Assembly (NCBI GenBank): GCA_019614645.1 | Contig: JABWDB010000002.1 | Span: 13,987,501 to 14,051,500 of the forward strand | Source: Stratiolaelaps scimitus | Lineage: Eukaryota > Arthropoda > Arachnida > Mesostigmata > Laelapidae | Length of the DNA stretch: 64,000 bases | Direction: 5' to 3' | Translations under genes and position numbers: made by a program | Notes under the pieces: model-generated | Told to the model about the DNA's origin: nothing | Database searches by the model: none | Seen by the model: the letters and a program-made list of their open reading frames with translations, nothing else | Shown here: piece by piece, positions 38,606 through 49,889 of the stretch | Layout of the letters: every line of letters starts with the position of its first letter | Numbering within the stretch: the stretch's first letter is position 1

Positions 38606-38991
38606 CTCCACTCAACAGTTATGAAAGGACGCAGGCATCTACCAGGCACTGGATGTATGGAGCAGCATATAGCGCAAGAACAAACACGGGCACGAATGGA
38701 ATAGACTCTGTAAAGTCGGTAGGCGAGACGAGAACACGGGAACAGTGTGACAAAGCCCTAGATCATCATCTCAGAAGCTGGTTAACCCTTTTCAGAGCCT
38801 TGCCGCACCTCAGAGTTCACCAATGCAGGATGCGTCATGTTATCGGCACCACTGCGGCTGTCGATTTCGCTAATAGAGGTTGTGACATGGAGCGAGAGAT
38901 AAAAAAAAATCGATATCTGTTTAAAGGAGCCGCCTCCCAAGTAACAATATTAGCAGAGATCGAAGAACATTGGAAAACAAGTCAATTTTGA
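38602..38991 (+). CDS. 129-codon ORF overlapping the previous ORF by ATGA
   Basis: The frame begins ATGACTCCACTC at the stop of the preceding 174-codon ORF. It encodes a mixed, charged protein with segments such as TREQCDKALDHHLRSWLT and GCDMEREIKKNRYLFKGA, ending TILAEIEEHWKTSQF. Composition looks more protein-like than most ORFs here, and the ATG is genuine. Two adjoining open frames spanning about 910 nt with a one-base shift between them could mark a frameshifted coding sequence. No domain was recognised. Confidence 0.22.
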   Translation: MTPLNSYERTQASTRHWMYGAAYSARTNTGTNGIDSVKSVGETRTREQCDKALDHHLRSWLTLFRALPHLRVHQCRMRHVIGTTAAVDFANRGCDMEREIKKNRYLFKGAASQVTILAEIEEHWKTSQF

Positions 38992-41668
38992 ACCGAACTT
39001 CTTCTGTACAGGATTACAACGCGCGGAGTACAACCGATGTGCAGGCTTGATGCGCGAGGTTATAGGTTCTTCAAAGTGCGACCGGTTCGCGGGCCAATGT
39101 ATTGCGAATGTAAACCGCGCTGTTGGCTAGCAAGCTCCAGGTCGGTTTGAGTACCGATCCCGGATTGCAAATGTCAGAATGCGAACCATTTTGGCAAAAC
39201 GATCGTTCAGCTGATATGACGCATACTAGTCGGCGTCTACTCTTTTCAAGTAATCGTCTCTGTCATCTTATTAGTCACCCGATGCTATCAGGGTGACACC
39301 AAAATAAGAGGCACTAGGGACCTACGAATCCAATACAATACAGAAGGCTCCTATAGTCTCAGCCATGGGAGGGTTCATGACTAACCTACTTTTGGCTGGA
39401 CCGACACGTACCCACACCATAAGCTCACAAACACTCTCAGTACGTGTAGGAACGAGCGTGTACGCTCGCCGTCATCACCACCAGCGCCGCTACCGACAAA
39501 CAGCGGGAGGACGAGACCCCGCCGCCTAACATCGCGCTCGAAATGTTACTGCGGGGAGCCCTGGCTAACGCCTAGTGAGTGTCCAACCATTCGGCCGTCC
39601 ATGTCGCTGTTCACCGTAAAATTTTAAGATCACCTCCGTATATAATACGACGACAGCCCACAACGATAACAACAACTTGTACTGTTACAACGACAACAAC
39701 TGGTACCATTGCCGCCACTGTAAATGTGGCTATAGTTCATTCGCCCGTTGGTCAGTACGTTCACCCGCCTGCTTCCATCCGCCTTCGTTCAGGCAATGGT
39801 CAGTGGGGAGAGTGGAGCCGGCCAACTAGACGGGCGTAGTGGGGCTCTTCGCGGGCGTGTAATCAATTCACAGTTTAATGCAATTAGCAACACGCTTACT
39901 CAGCTATAATTTACACATTATACTGCGGCACCCGTTCTCGCTCACGAGTCAACGAGGAAGCTACCGTGTACGGGGAGGGAGTTCGAGGGACCAGGCGGCG
40001 GCTCTGCCCGTGTCCCGCTATCACGGCAGTGCACCAAAACAGCACGACGATGCAGGCTGTCCGCTATCGTCCAAAGGGAAGTGTGGCAGCGTTGGCGACA
40101 TGGCCACAGAAGTGACGCCGTGAGCTCCATGGCTGGCCTCAACAGCACCTCAACTCAGCCTTCACCACCTCGTATAGTGTTCCTCGTCGCCCTCTGATAT
40201 TCACGTGGCCAGAATATATTCATATATACGCAACTCCATTATGTATCGTTATGAATTTTACTCCCAGATATTATAATCCGGGCACATTCGCACTGTAGCT
40301 CACATTCGTGAGCCTCTTGGCGTGTACACACATTGAATCGAGCGTACGATGGAGACAACGCGACATCGCTCACGATGCCGATTATATACTCATTATTTCT
40401 TGGCGCATTTCGACAAGACACTGTTGTATTAGCAACCGTGAAACACGGCCGAATCGTATTGTGCACTTTCGTTTTTGATAGTGAACCTTCCCGCAGACGA
40501 GGTTTCAGTATCCTGTCGTTTCGTGGCTGTTGGCTAAATAGGCGTTACTGCTTGTAGCTCAGACGGGTGTCACATGGATCACGAACAGGTTCATATTTTT
40601 TCCCGGCAATTCGGTACCGTCTAATCCCAGAGGACGGTGTCACTTCAGCTTGAGGCAAATGCTAGTGGCGAGTGGGAGAAAGAATAAAAGAGAGGGAGAG
40701 AGAGTAGATGTAGAGTCGACGGACCGAATATCACATGGACAATCGGGGACGATCGCTGTAAAAAAAAATTGGAGATCTAACACACCTTCCATGATCCGAT
40801 CAGCTATTAGGTAAGACATCAAGCGTGGATATGGCACTGTGAAAAATCATCAAACAATAATATATATATTTGCTCGCAAAACAAGACTTGCGTCCGTCGA
40901 TCCACTGCGATCCACAAATGAGCGAAAGACTTGGTAGATTTTTAGAGGCATATATTTCGCCCTCGTTTTTCACTGATGATTCGCGTTCTGAACTAATATC
41001 CCGAGCTCACGAGTGCACGATAGTCCTCTTTCGCTACCCCCCACGAAATTGGCTTCCTTTTGTTTTCGCATAACCCAACATATTGCCCGTTGCCAAAATC
41101 ACAGAGGTTGTTACTCGAAAGCCTCAAACGTTCGAGAACCTCATCACCTGGTGTACTCATGACCGTGTTTATCGCTTGGGGCTGGCAGAGTCGTCAAAAA
41201 AGCGTTTGTTGTTTCAATCAACCAATCAATCAGCGCGGTGCTCGGCTAGGTATCTGGATGTAAAAACCTTACCTTGTTTAACCGGCCTTACCTCGTCTAG
41301 CTCTTAACTATTTGACGGGACATTTCACTATGTTTGAGAGCTATGTACTCATTACTGTTTTGGCGAAACTCTGTAAACGACCACTGCACTAATCACGCTC
41401 CCCGTATTTACCCTCGACATGCAATGCTTGCTAGAAATCATATAACTATTTCAAGAACCGCCCCGGTCGAATTGCAGGGAACCCAGCGTAAATGCATGCA
41501 TGCATTCTCTTACATCTACGAAACAGTTTCAACTGTTAGTTGCAATAGCAGTTAGTTGAACATTATAATTGGTCAATTGTCGACGCGGCACAATACACTA
41601 GTTCGTATGCCTATGCAGGCCGGTCGGAAACACGTACGCCCACTACACTACGCCCTCTAATCTGGTAA

Positions 41669-41686
41669 TTATATATATATATATAT
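41669..41686. repeat. TA microsatellite
   Basis: Short pure AT run. Confidence 0.85.
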
Positions 41687-42200
41687 TACGCACAGAATCA
41701 GCCATATGGATGTATACCGAAATTGTTGTAGGCTCTACAACGACAGCACATCTCTCTTCTATCGAAGCTATTGTGCTGGCTAGTTTCGTGGCCGGCACAT
41801 GCTCGACACCGTGGTTACAGACAGACATCGAGACCGATGCGCCGATTTGATCATGTCACCTACGAAATTCGTCCGCCGTGAAGAAGCCATCAAGCGAGAC
41901 GACAGCGTCGGCGAACAGCGAGCCCCGTCGACCGTTTGCACCATCGTCGTATCATCGTTCTTGCCCGGCTCCACAATCCCTGGCTGATCCTTGACGTGGC
42001 AACGATTCGGCCGAATTCCCGATACTACCAGTGAGCACAGTAGTCGCTGCCGCATCCATTTTTGGCTGCAAGAACCGCTCCGCCGTCTCGGTGGCGTCCA
42101 TATAGACGCCGGTAGACGTCACACAGTAAGCGACGACTCAGCCAGCCAGCGTAGGTTATCGGTGTGCGTTGGAGATCAGTAATGCCAGTGGAGAGGCGGT

Positions 42201-42250
42201 CCGAACCGGGGGAGGGGGGCACCGAACCGGGGGAGGGGGGGCACCGAACG
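42201..42250 (+). repeat. G-rich 21-22-bp tandem duplication
   Basis: Two complete units (CCGAACCGGGGGAGGGGGG plus CA) and the start of a third follow each other. Each unit has two G runs of five to seven separated by a single A, so the pair offers four G runs on the + strand, compatible with a G-quadruplex with one long loop. Confidence 0.8.
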
Positions 42251-42387
42251 AGGGACGAAGGGGTCCCAAGTAGCAGTTGTACCCCTCTGCCTGCCTGGCA
42301 TTGACGCAAGGGCACATCTGCGCAACCTCTACTGCGTAACAGACCGCCCGTTGTGTTGGCCGAGCTGACGAGAAGGAATATAGATAG

Positions 42388-42409
42388 ATATATATATATA
42401 TATATATAT
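42388..42409. repeat. TA microsatellite
   Basis: Pure run preceded by TAGATAGA. Confidence 0.9.
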
Positions 42410-44879
42410 CTGTAGGAAGCTGGGGTAGTCTCGTCGTTAGGTTCAGAGAAGACCTATGAGCAGAAGACGGGGACTGCGAGTAGGTATTATAGTAGGAAGG
42501 GCTTGCTTCACCATATGCGACGCCATCGTCGTCATCGCTGTGTTACCACCATTACTTCGGATTCGCAGCAGCGGAACCGAGTATATCCGTCCGCTGAATA
42601 CATTCAGCGAACGTCGCCGCTTACTACAGCCGTTATTGCGGGAAAGCCCAGGATGACAGAAGGATCGAAGGGGGGGGGTTACTGTCACGGCTCGGTCGCC
42701 TGTATCATATAATAGCGTATACCAACTGCCTTTCGCGCCGATGGGTACCAGCTATATGGATGTATCGATATAGAATAGAATTAAGGATACGATATAAATG
42801 TGTATACATGTATGACCCTCACTAGAATTCGATCATCTCGCTGTCTCTCTCTCTCTCTTTCTCGCTCTTACCTTTCTACTGCGATACTTATAGTGGCTAG
42901 ACGCCAAAAGTGCTAGCTCCCTCAGTGTGGTATATTACCCTACCGCCGTCACTGTCGAGTAACGAGCCGTGCCGGTCAGGTAAGGTATATATATATATAC
43001 ACCATAGAAGCTAAGTAAGTAGAAACGTTAGCCGAATTGAGCACCAGCAGCAGCAGCAACAGCAGCGGCAAGGCTCGACGTGAGAAGCTGACCGTTTAGC
43101 GCTGCGGCCGAGGTACAAACCAGCCAACTAACCAGCAAACCAGCGAACCAACAGCTGCGCCGCCAGGGACAACACATTCAGCAGTGGGCTGTGTCGGTCG
43201 CGTAGCGTTCATTCTCGCATTCTCTGTTCATTCGCCTCCCATGCCTGGCTGCCAATGCCCGTATCAGCAACGTACACTCCGCCCGCCCACGGACACAGGC
43301 GTAGCATTCACATACTGAGCCAGTGGCGGCGGCGGTGGCGGCCGCTGCTGCTGCAGGCGAATGATTGCTTCGTTGGTTTCGTTGGCTGCTTGGTTGGCTG
43401 CTTACTTGCTTGGCCGTCCGTCGAATCCGTTTCATTGGCTCGGTTACTTGGTCGTATCTATATTGTTTCGTGTCTATCTGGATCGTGGATTCGTACACAG
43501 ACATAAACACACATGAATTGAGCCTCCTCCGTCTCTCGTTTCGGGATTCAGTTGTTCATAGCGACAGTACCAACAGCGTAACGGTGGCTGGGCGCCGACG
43601 GCATCCGTTAGAGGGCGGGACGGGGGGTGGAGCCGTTCAAACCCCCATTCCTAATGTCTATCTATACTAGCAGTGTAGCAGTCAGTGCTCAGTAACGCAG
43701 TTCGTAGAGGGGCTCTAGTGGGACCCTCTCTATCTTTCCTACCCTCTTCCCGTCGAGTTCTCGTCCTGACACTGTGTGCCTCTCGCAGAGAACTGAGTAG
43801 GCTGAAGCCGCCGGCAGAGAAACACACACACGCTCGCCGACGTCACAGCGTGTCCATCCACCGGGTCATGCTTGTGCTGCTCGAGTCCGCTGTTATTCCT
43901 GTCGACCCTGCGTATGTGACGTCCAAACCATAGGCACGTCCCTCAACCGTAGGCCCCTGCCATACGAAGCGTGTCCACCTCACGCTCTATTCATTGCCAT
44001 TGCCTGCGCCACTGTAGCGCACAGCCGCATAACAGACTCAAAGCTGGCCATCGAACAAACTGACTCAAGGCTGAGAGGGGATGGACGACCGACTCCGTTC
44101 AGTGAAGAAACGCCGCACGCCTAAAATCATCTCACTCGCTCAGTCATTCACAGAACAATACAATCATCAAAGGCCAAAATCCAGCGCTATCTTCATCCGG
44201 TAGAGCTGTCCTCGTCCGAGTGGGCCAGGTTATTATATCATACGATACAGTGGGAATCCACCGACGGCACCATCAACCCGCTGACGCGGATCCCGTCGGC
44301 CGATCCTGCCGCCCGAAGCACGCAGGCTGCCTTGCCAGTACGCCGTGCCAACGTACCGCGCACCCGAGCCGCACACAAGCTCTGATCGCAGTCGAGTCTC
44401 GGTTGGTAACGCACAAAGAACCGAGGCCTGCCTCGCTGAATCGTCATAGCGGCGACTGGGAAGACGCTCGTCATACGAAAACGATCGTGCATCGTTGACA
44501 ATGATAGCCGGGAGGTTGACGTTTGAAGCAATACCAAGCTAACAGGCGGCTGGCCATCCTGAGTGCCCACCCGTTCGCCAAGCTTGCCTCGGTCCGTCCG
44601 TCCTTCCGTATGAACAAACAAATGACCATCCAGTCGAGTTACTGGCACACAACAGACGAATCATATCGTTAATGTACCTTTTCAATGTTTGTATTAGAAA
44701 CTCATCCGGCTACAATGAATAGGCGCTTGGATGCACGTATGCCCATGCCGTCCGTATCGGTGGCTTTTTGGGGGGAGCAGGAGCCGGCCGTCCACGGAGA
44801 AAAATAACAACTCGCCCACTCGAGATTTCGAATTCATCGCCTATTCGATTGCTACCATCAGCATCCGTTGTGAACAGCA

Positions 44880-45440
44880 CACGCTCGAGCACGATCACAA
44901 GAGCCTTAAAGCCTATATAAATAAACTTGAGGCTCTGATGAAAACAGATGCAAGTCCTAAAAATGAAACCAATTTACGAAAAGCTAGCACCAGGCTTCGC
45001 ATCCTTGAGGAATCGAATCTTGACTTTAAGGACTTTTAAGTCATTTTGTCGTTACGCAAATAAGCACTTGAAGGGAAAAGAGGAGATAGGTGCGCTTATA
45101 ACGGATGATACAATTATAACAGATGACAAGGCCAAGGCACACATTTTCAAAGATTTCTTTTCAACCGTCCACGTAAAACAGCCTAGCATGGCTCCTACGG
45201 ATCTTAACCGGACTCGTATTATAAATACCTTAATGTCAGACAAAATAATCTGCGGAGTCGATACTCTGTACAAAAAAATCAGTACAAATCGCCACAACCG
45301 AAAGAACCACCAATATGTTTTCTTATCGAGCCACACGACTGCATATACTATGCACTAACAAATTTTTGTACACCAAATGTACACCTCCCTTTTGTTAATA
45401 AAGGTGTTTTTGAATTGAAAAAAAATTTGAAAAATAAAAT
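44880..45440 (+). mobile_element. Truncated non-LTR retrotransposon (LINE) remnant with 3' tail
   Basis: One + frame, from about 45000 to 45340, reads FKSFCRYANKHLKGKEEIG, then ITDDTIITDDKAKAHIFKDF, then FSTVHVKQP. This is the typical linker between the endonuclease and reverse transcriptase domains of CR1/jockey-like LINEs (F.YV..K.K...I..L......TDD..KA...N.FF..VF). After the expected start of the RT domain the coding signal breaks off, and within about 90 nt comes a 3' end: AATAAAGG, a short TTGAATTG motif, then an A run (about 45397-45426). The finger, palm and catalytic YxDD motifs are absent, so this copy has lost most of ORF2 internally. A frameshift around 44950-45040 separates upstream open sequence from the linker frame. 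The clade assignment is tentative. Confidence 0.65.
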
Positions 45441-46307
45441 GTTTTCTATACGTGTTTCGTTGATCTAGACGAGTGTTGTTGCTATATCTTTTGCAAGCGA
45501 CCGCGGAAAACGGCCGCGAACAAGGGAGCCGGCCACCGCAAATTGACAGACAGTCTATGCTGGGAGTGGATTCGCTGGGTCGTAGGTGAATTCTCGTAAC
45601 GAATGCAATGACGAGGACATCGTAACTCGTTGTCTTGCGTTCATATTACGACCACGAATCAATCTATGCGAAAAGGATAGGCTTGCATCTTTGCCAGAAT
45701 TTGAGTAATTTCTATCCCGGGTGAATTTCCATGGTTTGACCGCGAAGTGGCTGTATAGGTGTGTACACTTTCCTCACAGCTGTTCACCAAGAGATGAACG
45801 CGACTTTTACGACTGGCGAGTAATTGTTAATTGCGAACGCATCGGCGAAGGACGGCGAATACATAACGTAGTGTATTTAATATATACAAATATATGTATC
45901 AAAAAAAAAAAAAATAATAATAATAATATATATATCTCTATATATGTATATATATATATCCAGTGAATCTATGGTAGCCGAGAGAGCATTATTAAATCAG
46001 CGTACATGTGTCACGGGTTCATGTCACTGTTGTCGAGCGGAGCTTGTCGGCGTCCACGCGATTGCGGTTAGGCGTTGTTGCTGCTGCTGCTACTGCGATA
46101 TCACCCGACGAAGACATTGTGAATAACTAGAAAACGATTTAGTCAGAGACACTGGAGGCGGCGGAACGCTGTCTAGGTACAACTGCTGCCACTATTTTGG
46201 TGCATCCTGACAACGGGCCTATGACAGACAGCGGTGGATTCAGCTTGCTCAGCTGCCTACCAGCAAGCGAGTTAGGTCGGTAGCGCAGGCAGACGGCTAT
46301 GCCTTAC

Positions 46308-46372
46308 CGGCAAAGGGAGCGTGTGCGAAAGCTCCGCTCGCTACACTCCGCTTGGCGGGTGAAGGCCCCCAG
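46308..46372 (-). CDS. Candidate 65-nt exon with strong splice sites
   Basis: On the minus strand GTTGTTTTTCTAG precedes and CCG|GTAAGG follows a 65-nt segment open in two frames (LGAFTRQAECSERS... or WGPSPAKRSVASGA...). A second pyrimidine tract ending CCCAG lies about 75 nt upstream. Splice-site quality is among the best in the window, but the segment is too short to identify and its reading frame cannot be fixed. It could equally be a 5' untranslated exon. Confidence 0.3.
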
Positions 46373-46616
46373 CTAGAAAAACAACGTCCGCGTCAACACG
46401 CTCGGCCTGTCATGTCATGTAGATTGTGAAAGTCAGTACGGATTCTGGGAAAAAAAAAACGGACCTTTTCAGCAGAAGGAGAGTATGCAACTGCTTAGCC
46501 TGTCAGTCTGCAAACATCGAAACAAACAGTACTCGACACGGTAGCAGACATTGATAGACCGACGGGGGGGGGCTCTCTCTTAGTTGTCTTTCAGCCGTGA
46601 ACAACAGACGAATGTC

Positions 46617-46644
<28 letters not shown>
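46617..46644. repeat. TA microsatellite
   Basis: Pure 28-bp run, just beyond the candidate terminal membrane-protein exon. Confidence 0.95.
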
Positions 46645-46647
<3 letters not shown>

Positions 46648-46746
46648 GGCTCAATAAATATGGAACAGGTAGAGAACACAATCTTGCGCACTGTGCAATC
46701 GCGTTCTGCATTATTTGTTTTTAAGCTGCCTTTTGATCTACTTAAT

Positions 46747-47001
46747 TCAATCGTCAACATGAGTCGAAACTATGCTGAGAAGGTTAGGTTTAAGTCGTCT
46801 CTCGTCGCAAAGATCGCCATCAAACACGCGGATGACTGAATTCGATGTACGGTAGTAGCCATCCGAATGCGTCTTCGAATTGTCGACCAAAAATATAATA
46901 GTTACAAGCAGAGGCATGACATAGAAGATAAAACTGACGATTAACAATATGATTAGTCCACCGATGGAGAGCGTTCTTCTTTGTGATGGACGGCCAATCA
47001 G
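46747..47001 (-). CDS. Candidate terminal exon, multi-pass membrane protein
   Basis: On the minus strand an acceptor (GGTTGTTTATAG) opens a phase-0 frame of 84 codons ending in TGA. It starts LIGRPSQRRTLSIGG, followed by a strongly hydrophobic stretch (LIILLIVSFIFYVMPLLVTI) of roughly 26 residues. After that comes a polar tail with NSKTHSDGYY and CDERRLKPNL. Basic residues before the helix suggest a cytoplasmic side there. The phase agrees with the donor of the candidate exon at 47192-47416, giving a 190-nt intron. Together they would encode part of a polytopic membrane protein. A chemosensory (gustatory-type) receptor is one possibility, but no family signature such as the TYxxxxxQF end is present. 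No polyadenylation signal was identified. Moderate to low certainty. Confidence 0.35.
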   Translation of the reverse strand: MIGRPSQRRTLSIGGLIILLIVSFIFYVMPLLVTIIFLVDNSKTHSDGYYRTSNSVIRVFDGDLCDERRLKPNLLSIVSTHVDD

Positions 47002-47191
47002 CTATAAACAACCATGCGCATAAATAGGCCACATATCTACCGGATTTACAACTGCTTCTGTCCAGGTTCACCGATCGTGGACCGCTCTACGGACTGCACC
47101 TAATACACACGTTATCATAGTTAGTCCGGAACCAGCTGACAATGCCGGCCAACATGTTCAGCCCTGACTACTCGAAGGTCGAAATACGTAC

Positions 47192-47416
47192 CTGAAATTC
47201 AGAACAAAAAAACACAATGTCTGTTAGCGTAAGAACACGGATAGCACATCCGATTAGCAGTAAATACCGAAACACATATGCATAGGCGTTGTGGCAGACA
47301 CTGGCAAATTCGTCACTTGTGCTGTTCGGACCTAACGCGAATACGGCCACATGTAAATGTTGTACGGGAGAAACGACTACGGTTTCGGCGCACATGCTTA
47401 TTAATTGCATTATAAG
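47192..47416 (-). CDS. Candidate internal exon, multi-pass membrane protein
   Basis: The 75-codon phase-0 segment includes SPVQHLHVAVFALGPNS and ends with the hydrophobic stretch YVFRYLLLIGCAIRVLTLTD, then IVFFCSEFQ, followed directly by CAG|GTACGT, a good donor. The frame is open further upstream, to about 47455, so the 5' boundary is unsure. I chose AACAAG|CTT because it keeps phase 0 with the upstream candidate, but that acceptor lacks a pyrimidine tract. A caution: the sequence just before the donor (TTTTTTGTTCTGAATTTCAG on the minus strand) is also a very good acceptor. An alternative gene model with an exon starting at 47191 is therefore possible. Function unknown. Confidence 0.3.
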
Positions 47417-47480
47417 CTTGTTTCGTCGTTCTTCTTTATTACATTCGAGTGGCAATTATTGACATCCGCGACGAGCTCAC

Positions 47481-47668
47481 ACGCTGATTCGAGACACGGA
47501 AATCATGCTTCAATTCAGTCGCACCGGCGCTGGAAAATACGAACGACCACGGAAATTGACGAAGAAACAACAAAGTATTAAACATCAACAGTGATAAGAA
47601 GTTCAAGAAGCTGAAGAGACTCATCGGTTCATGTTGCCGGGTCCAATTTCTCGAATAACAGAAACCTA
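47481..47668 (-). CDS. Candidate upstream exon, multi-pass membrane protein
   Basis: After GCTAAGCAG on the minus strand, 62 full codons follow two leading bases. They include NWTRQHEP, then the hydrophobic helix MSLFSFLNFLSLLMFNTLLF, then FPWSFVFSS, ending CGT|GTGAGC in phase 0. With the exons at 47192-47416 and 46747-47001 this gives about 221 residues with three hydrophobic segments, all phases agreeing. The 64-nt intron to the next candidate has a poor acceptor, and the N-terminal part of the protein is not resolved. A further donor (TCA|GTAAGA, exon end at 47774) lies just upstream, but its phase does not fit. Low certainty. Confidence 0.25.
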
Positions 47669-48829
47669 CTGCTTAGCAAAAGCATAGAACTGTAAACTGC
47701 ACTCGAAGGCCAACGCCCGAGAAGATCGTTTGTGGGACTTTCGAGGTCTGAATTTCTAGTTTTTGGCTCTTACTGAAATCCTTGGAGCGAATTTGTCGAT
47801 GGAACTGCGACCGACAGCTTCCTATTGAAATCGAACACGGAGCTTCGAGTCTACTGGCTTTGAACGCGACTCGTCTGTGTAATTTTAATTATTAGTGTTA
47901 AATAGATACATTTCTTCTTACATTTAGCAAGTTTGTTCACGCGACAATAAAGCGGACGTTCTAAATTGACATTCCTTCGTAATTAAATGTATTAGGCAAC
48001 AGCTGCGTAACAAGCGTTCGTCCAACAGAGCCGTGCCCGGAAAATAAACTCCTCTTATGTTGGTATCCGCTCTCATCTCCACTTGGGTGATCCTGCACAA
48101 ATTTGCCGGATATAAAATTTCTTTGGACAGGCAAGAAAACAAATCGAATCCCTATTCAAACTCGGATGAATTCTCCGATATGTTTGTCGTCGTTGTCATG
48201 TAATTACTCTTGAACGGGTCAGACGATCAGTGAGCGCCGGTATAAGGCACAAGGCAACGCAACTTCTTCTCGCTGTCCCGATGGTCAGCGACCCCAGCGA
48301 AGACAAAATTAACACACAAACAAACAATCAAAACATTCCCATGTTTCAACTAACACTTAAAAACAAACAAATACGAAGGTTTGGCCACTTCTACCGGTGA
48401 TGTCGTCCACGGCAAGACACGGGATTCATTTACAGGAAGCCGTTATTCGTCTACCCATGTGAATTTGATCATACAGAATGAGCCACTAGTCGTCACTTGG
48501 CAACCAGAAACTCGCTTAGAAATGACGAGGGTAGACAAATGATTAGTGCAGTATATATATATATGCTGATTTCCTTCGAATCCTTAGATCTCGAAGCGCC
48601 TCTGAGCCGCAGTATTTAAGAGCCGCAGTCGTTCGTCACTGACCTCGGATAGACGAGTATCAATTGTCCCTATTCGGCTTTTCTACAGCAGACCGAATGT
48701 TAGATCTGGGAATCTGATCAAATTAATATTTGCATTAAAAAGTATGATCAAATTCATATGAGTGTACAAACATCAATGGCGGTTCGTTCTAAATGAATTG
48801 TGTCTCGCCGAGGGGCGAAAACAGCCAAA

Positions 48830-48833
<4 letters not shown>

Positions 48834-48862
<29 letters not shown>
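48834..48862. repeat. TA microsatellite
   Basis: Pure 29-bp run adjoining dispersed-repeat copy 2. A second short run follows at 48998-49013. Confidence 0.95.
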
Positions 48863-48865
<3 letters not shown>

Positions 48866-48874
48866 CATGGCATG

Positions 48875-48918
48875 ATTTATTTACGGAACTGCAATTTCAC
48901 ACCGCTCAAGTTCTTGCA
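48875..48918 (-). repeat. Dispersed repeat, copy 2 (partial)
   Basis: This copy matches the one at 51713 through TTTATT-A-GGA-CTGCAATTT-ACA and the following CTCAAGTTCT. It starts right after a TA microsatellite at 48834-48862, as expected when a retroposon tail seeds or borders a microsatellite. Similarity to the 2357 copy is weaker. Confidence 0.4.
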
Positions 48919-49366
48919 AAATAATATTTTTTTGCAAAAAGTCAACTCACAGCGATATTATGTAGTCCGGAGCTATTTTGTGCATCAAAAAACGAACTAT
49001 ATATATATATATACTCGGATAGCTTGATAACGAGCAAGAGAGCGAATACCCTGCCAATCACCCCCAACTTCCCGCGGACGGTGAGAAAATCACGAGGTGT
49101 GATGAAGTCCGAAAGCACGCCAAAGTTTGTTCGGTTGTAAATCGGCAGATGACGGCGGTACGCGATCGGCGATAACATCCATGATGGGGGCTCGACCGCT
49201 GGGCCGAATTCGATTCACTCAGAGTTAAGGTCGATTAATGATATGGAAGCGACGAATATGATAACGGGCACCAGCAAAACACATTATTGTGTCAACAGTA
49301 AAATGACAGGGAAATTCGACATGGAAACGCTTGTTCTGAATGTTTCAAGAATAATAAACAATTACT

Positions 49367-49392
49367 ATAATAATAATAATAATAATAATAAT
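49367..49392. repeat. AAT trinucleotide run
   Basis: (TAA)n of 26 bp; an asparagine run in a + frame, probably not coding. Confidence 0.9.
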
Positions 49393-49655
49393 GTAAACAC
49401 CTACAAGAAGCACCCCACCATACTGTCCGTGTTATTATGAGCAGGGTGCCATTTAACAAGCAACCACAATGCAATTCGCGTGCATCAAACCCCGGTATCA
49501 GTGTTCAGCAGTAGCAGCAGCAGCCACTCGCATATATTTACCAATCTACCAAAGCCAACAATGATACGGTGCTGCTAACTACTTAGGGATTCCAGCTAAA
49601 GCGACCAGCTACGAGTCGACTTCGACAACAACGGCGACGACTATGACGTTCTTAC

Positions 49656-49880
49656 ATTCACGGGACAATCATCGCCCACCATCCAACCGCTGGTGACGAC
49701 CACAGACCCTGTTGGGCGCTCCGTGACGGAACGTATTAGCGATGTGGTGGCGGCGGCGGCGGCGGTTGTGGCCAACGCCGCCGTGAAAGCATCCTCGCAG
49801 CCGTATCCTTCCGTCTCTCCGTAATCCGTGCGCGTCGTCCTTTTGTACACTAGCCTGCCCAGTAGGTTGGACATGGGCAT
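49656..49880 (-). CDS. Candidate first coding exon, unknown protein
   Basis: This minus-strand exon starts at ATG in a favourable context (A at -3: CCAACATGC) and has 75 codons ending exactly at AAT|GTAAGA, a good donor, in phase 0. The protein begins MPMSNLLGRLVYKRTTRTDY, continues with ETEGYGCEDAFTAALATT, an alanine/threonine run of about nine residues, and RPTGSVVVTSGWMVGDD. The alanine run comes from a short GCC (GGC on the +) repeat, common in arthropod regulatory proteins. The opposite strand is open as well (49828-50307), but without comparable start and donor signals. I do not recognise the family. The next exon should lie at lower coordinates and was not identified. Confidence 0.35.
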
Positions 49881-49889
49881 GTTGGACCG

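Larger units (their letters stand above)
39000..44870. other. Unassigned stretch
   Basis: Minus strand 40242-40418 follows a good branch point and acceptor (TGCTAATACAACAG) and reads a cysteine-rich frame (HECELQCECARIIISGSK) to a stop; + strand 41106-41307 follows a CACAG acceptor to a stop. Each is also open on the other strand or unsupported on one side. The rest is noncoding by eye. Confidence 0.3.
47800..49640. other. Gene-poor stretch with possible upstream exons
   Basis: A minus frame at 47924-48142 (ITQVEMRADTNIRGVYFPG) may belong to the membrane-protein locus at 46.75-47.67 kb but has no acceptable splice pair. Otherwise TA/AAT repeats and the dispersed repeat. Confidence 0.35.
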
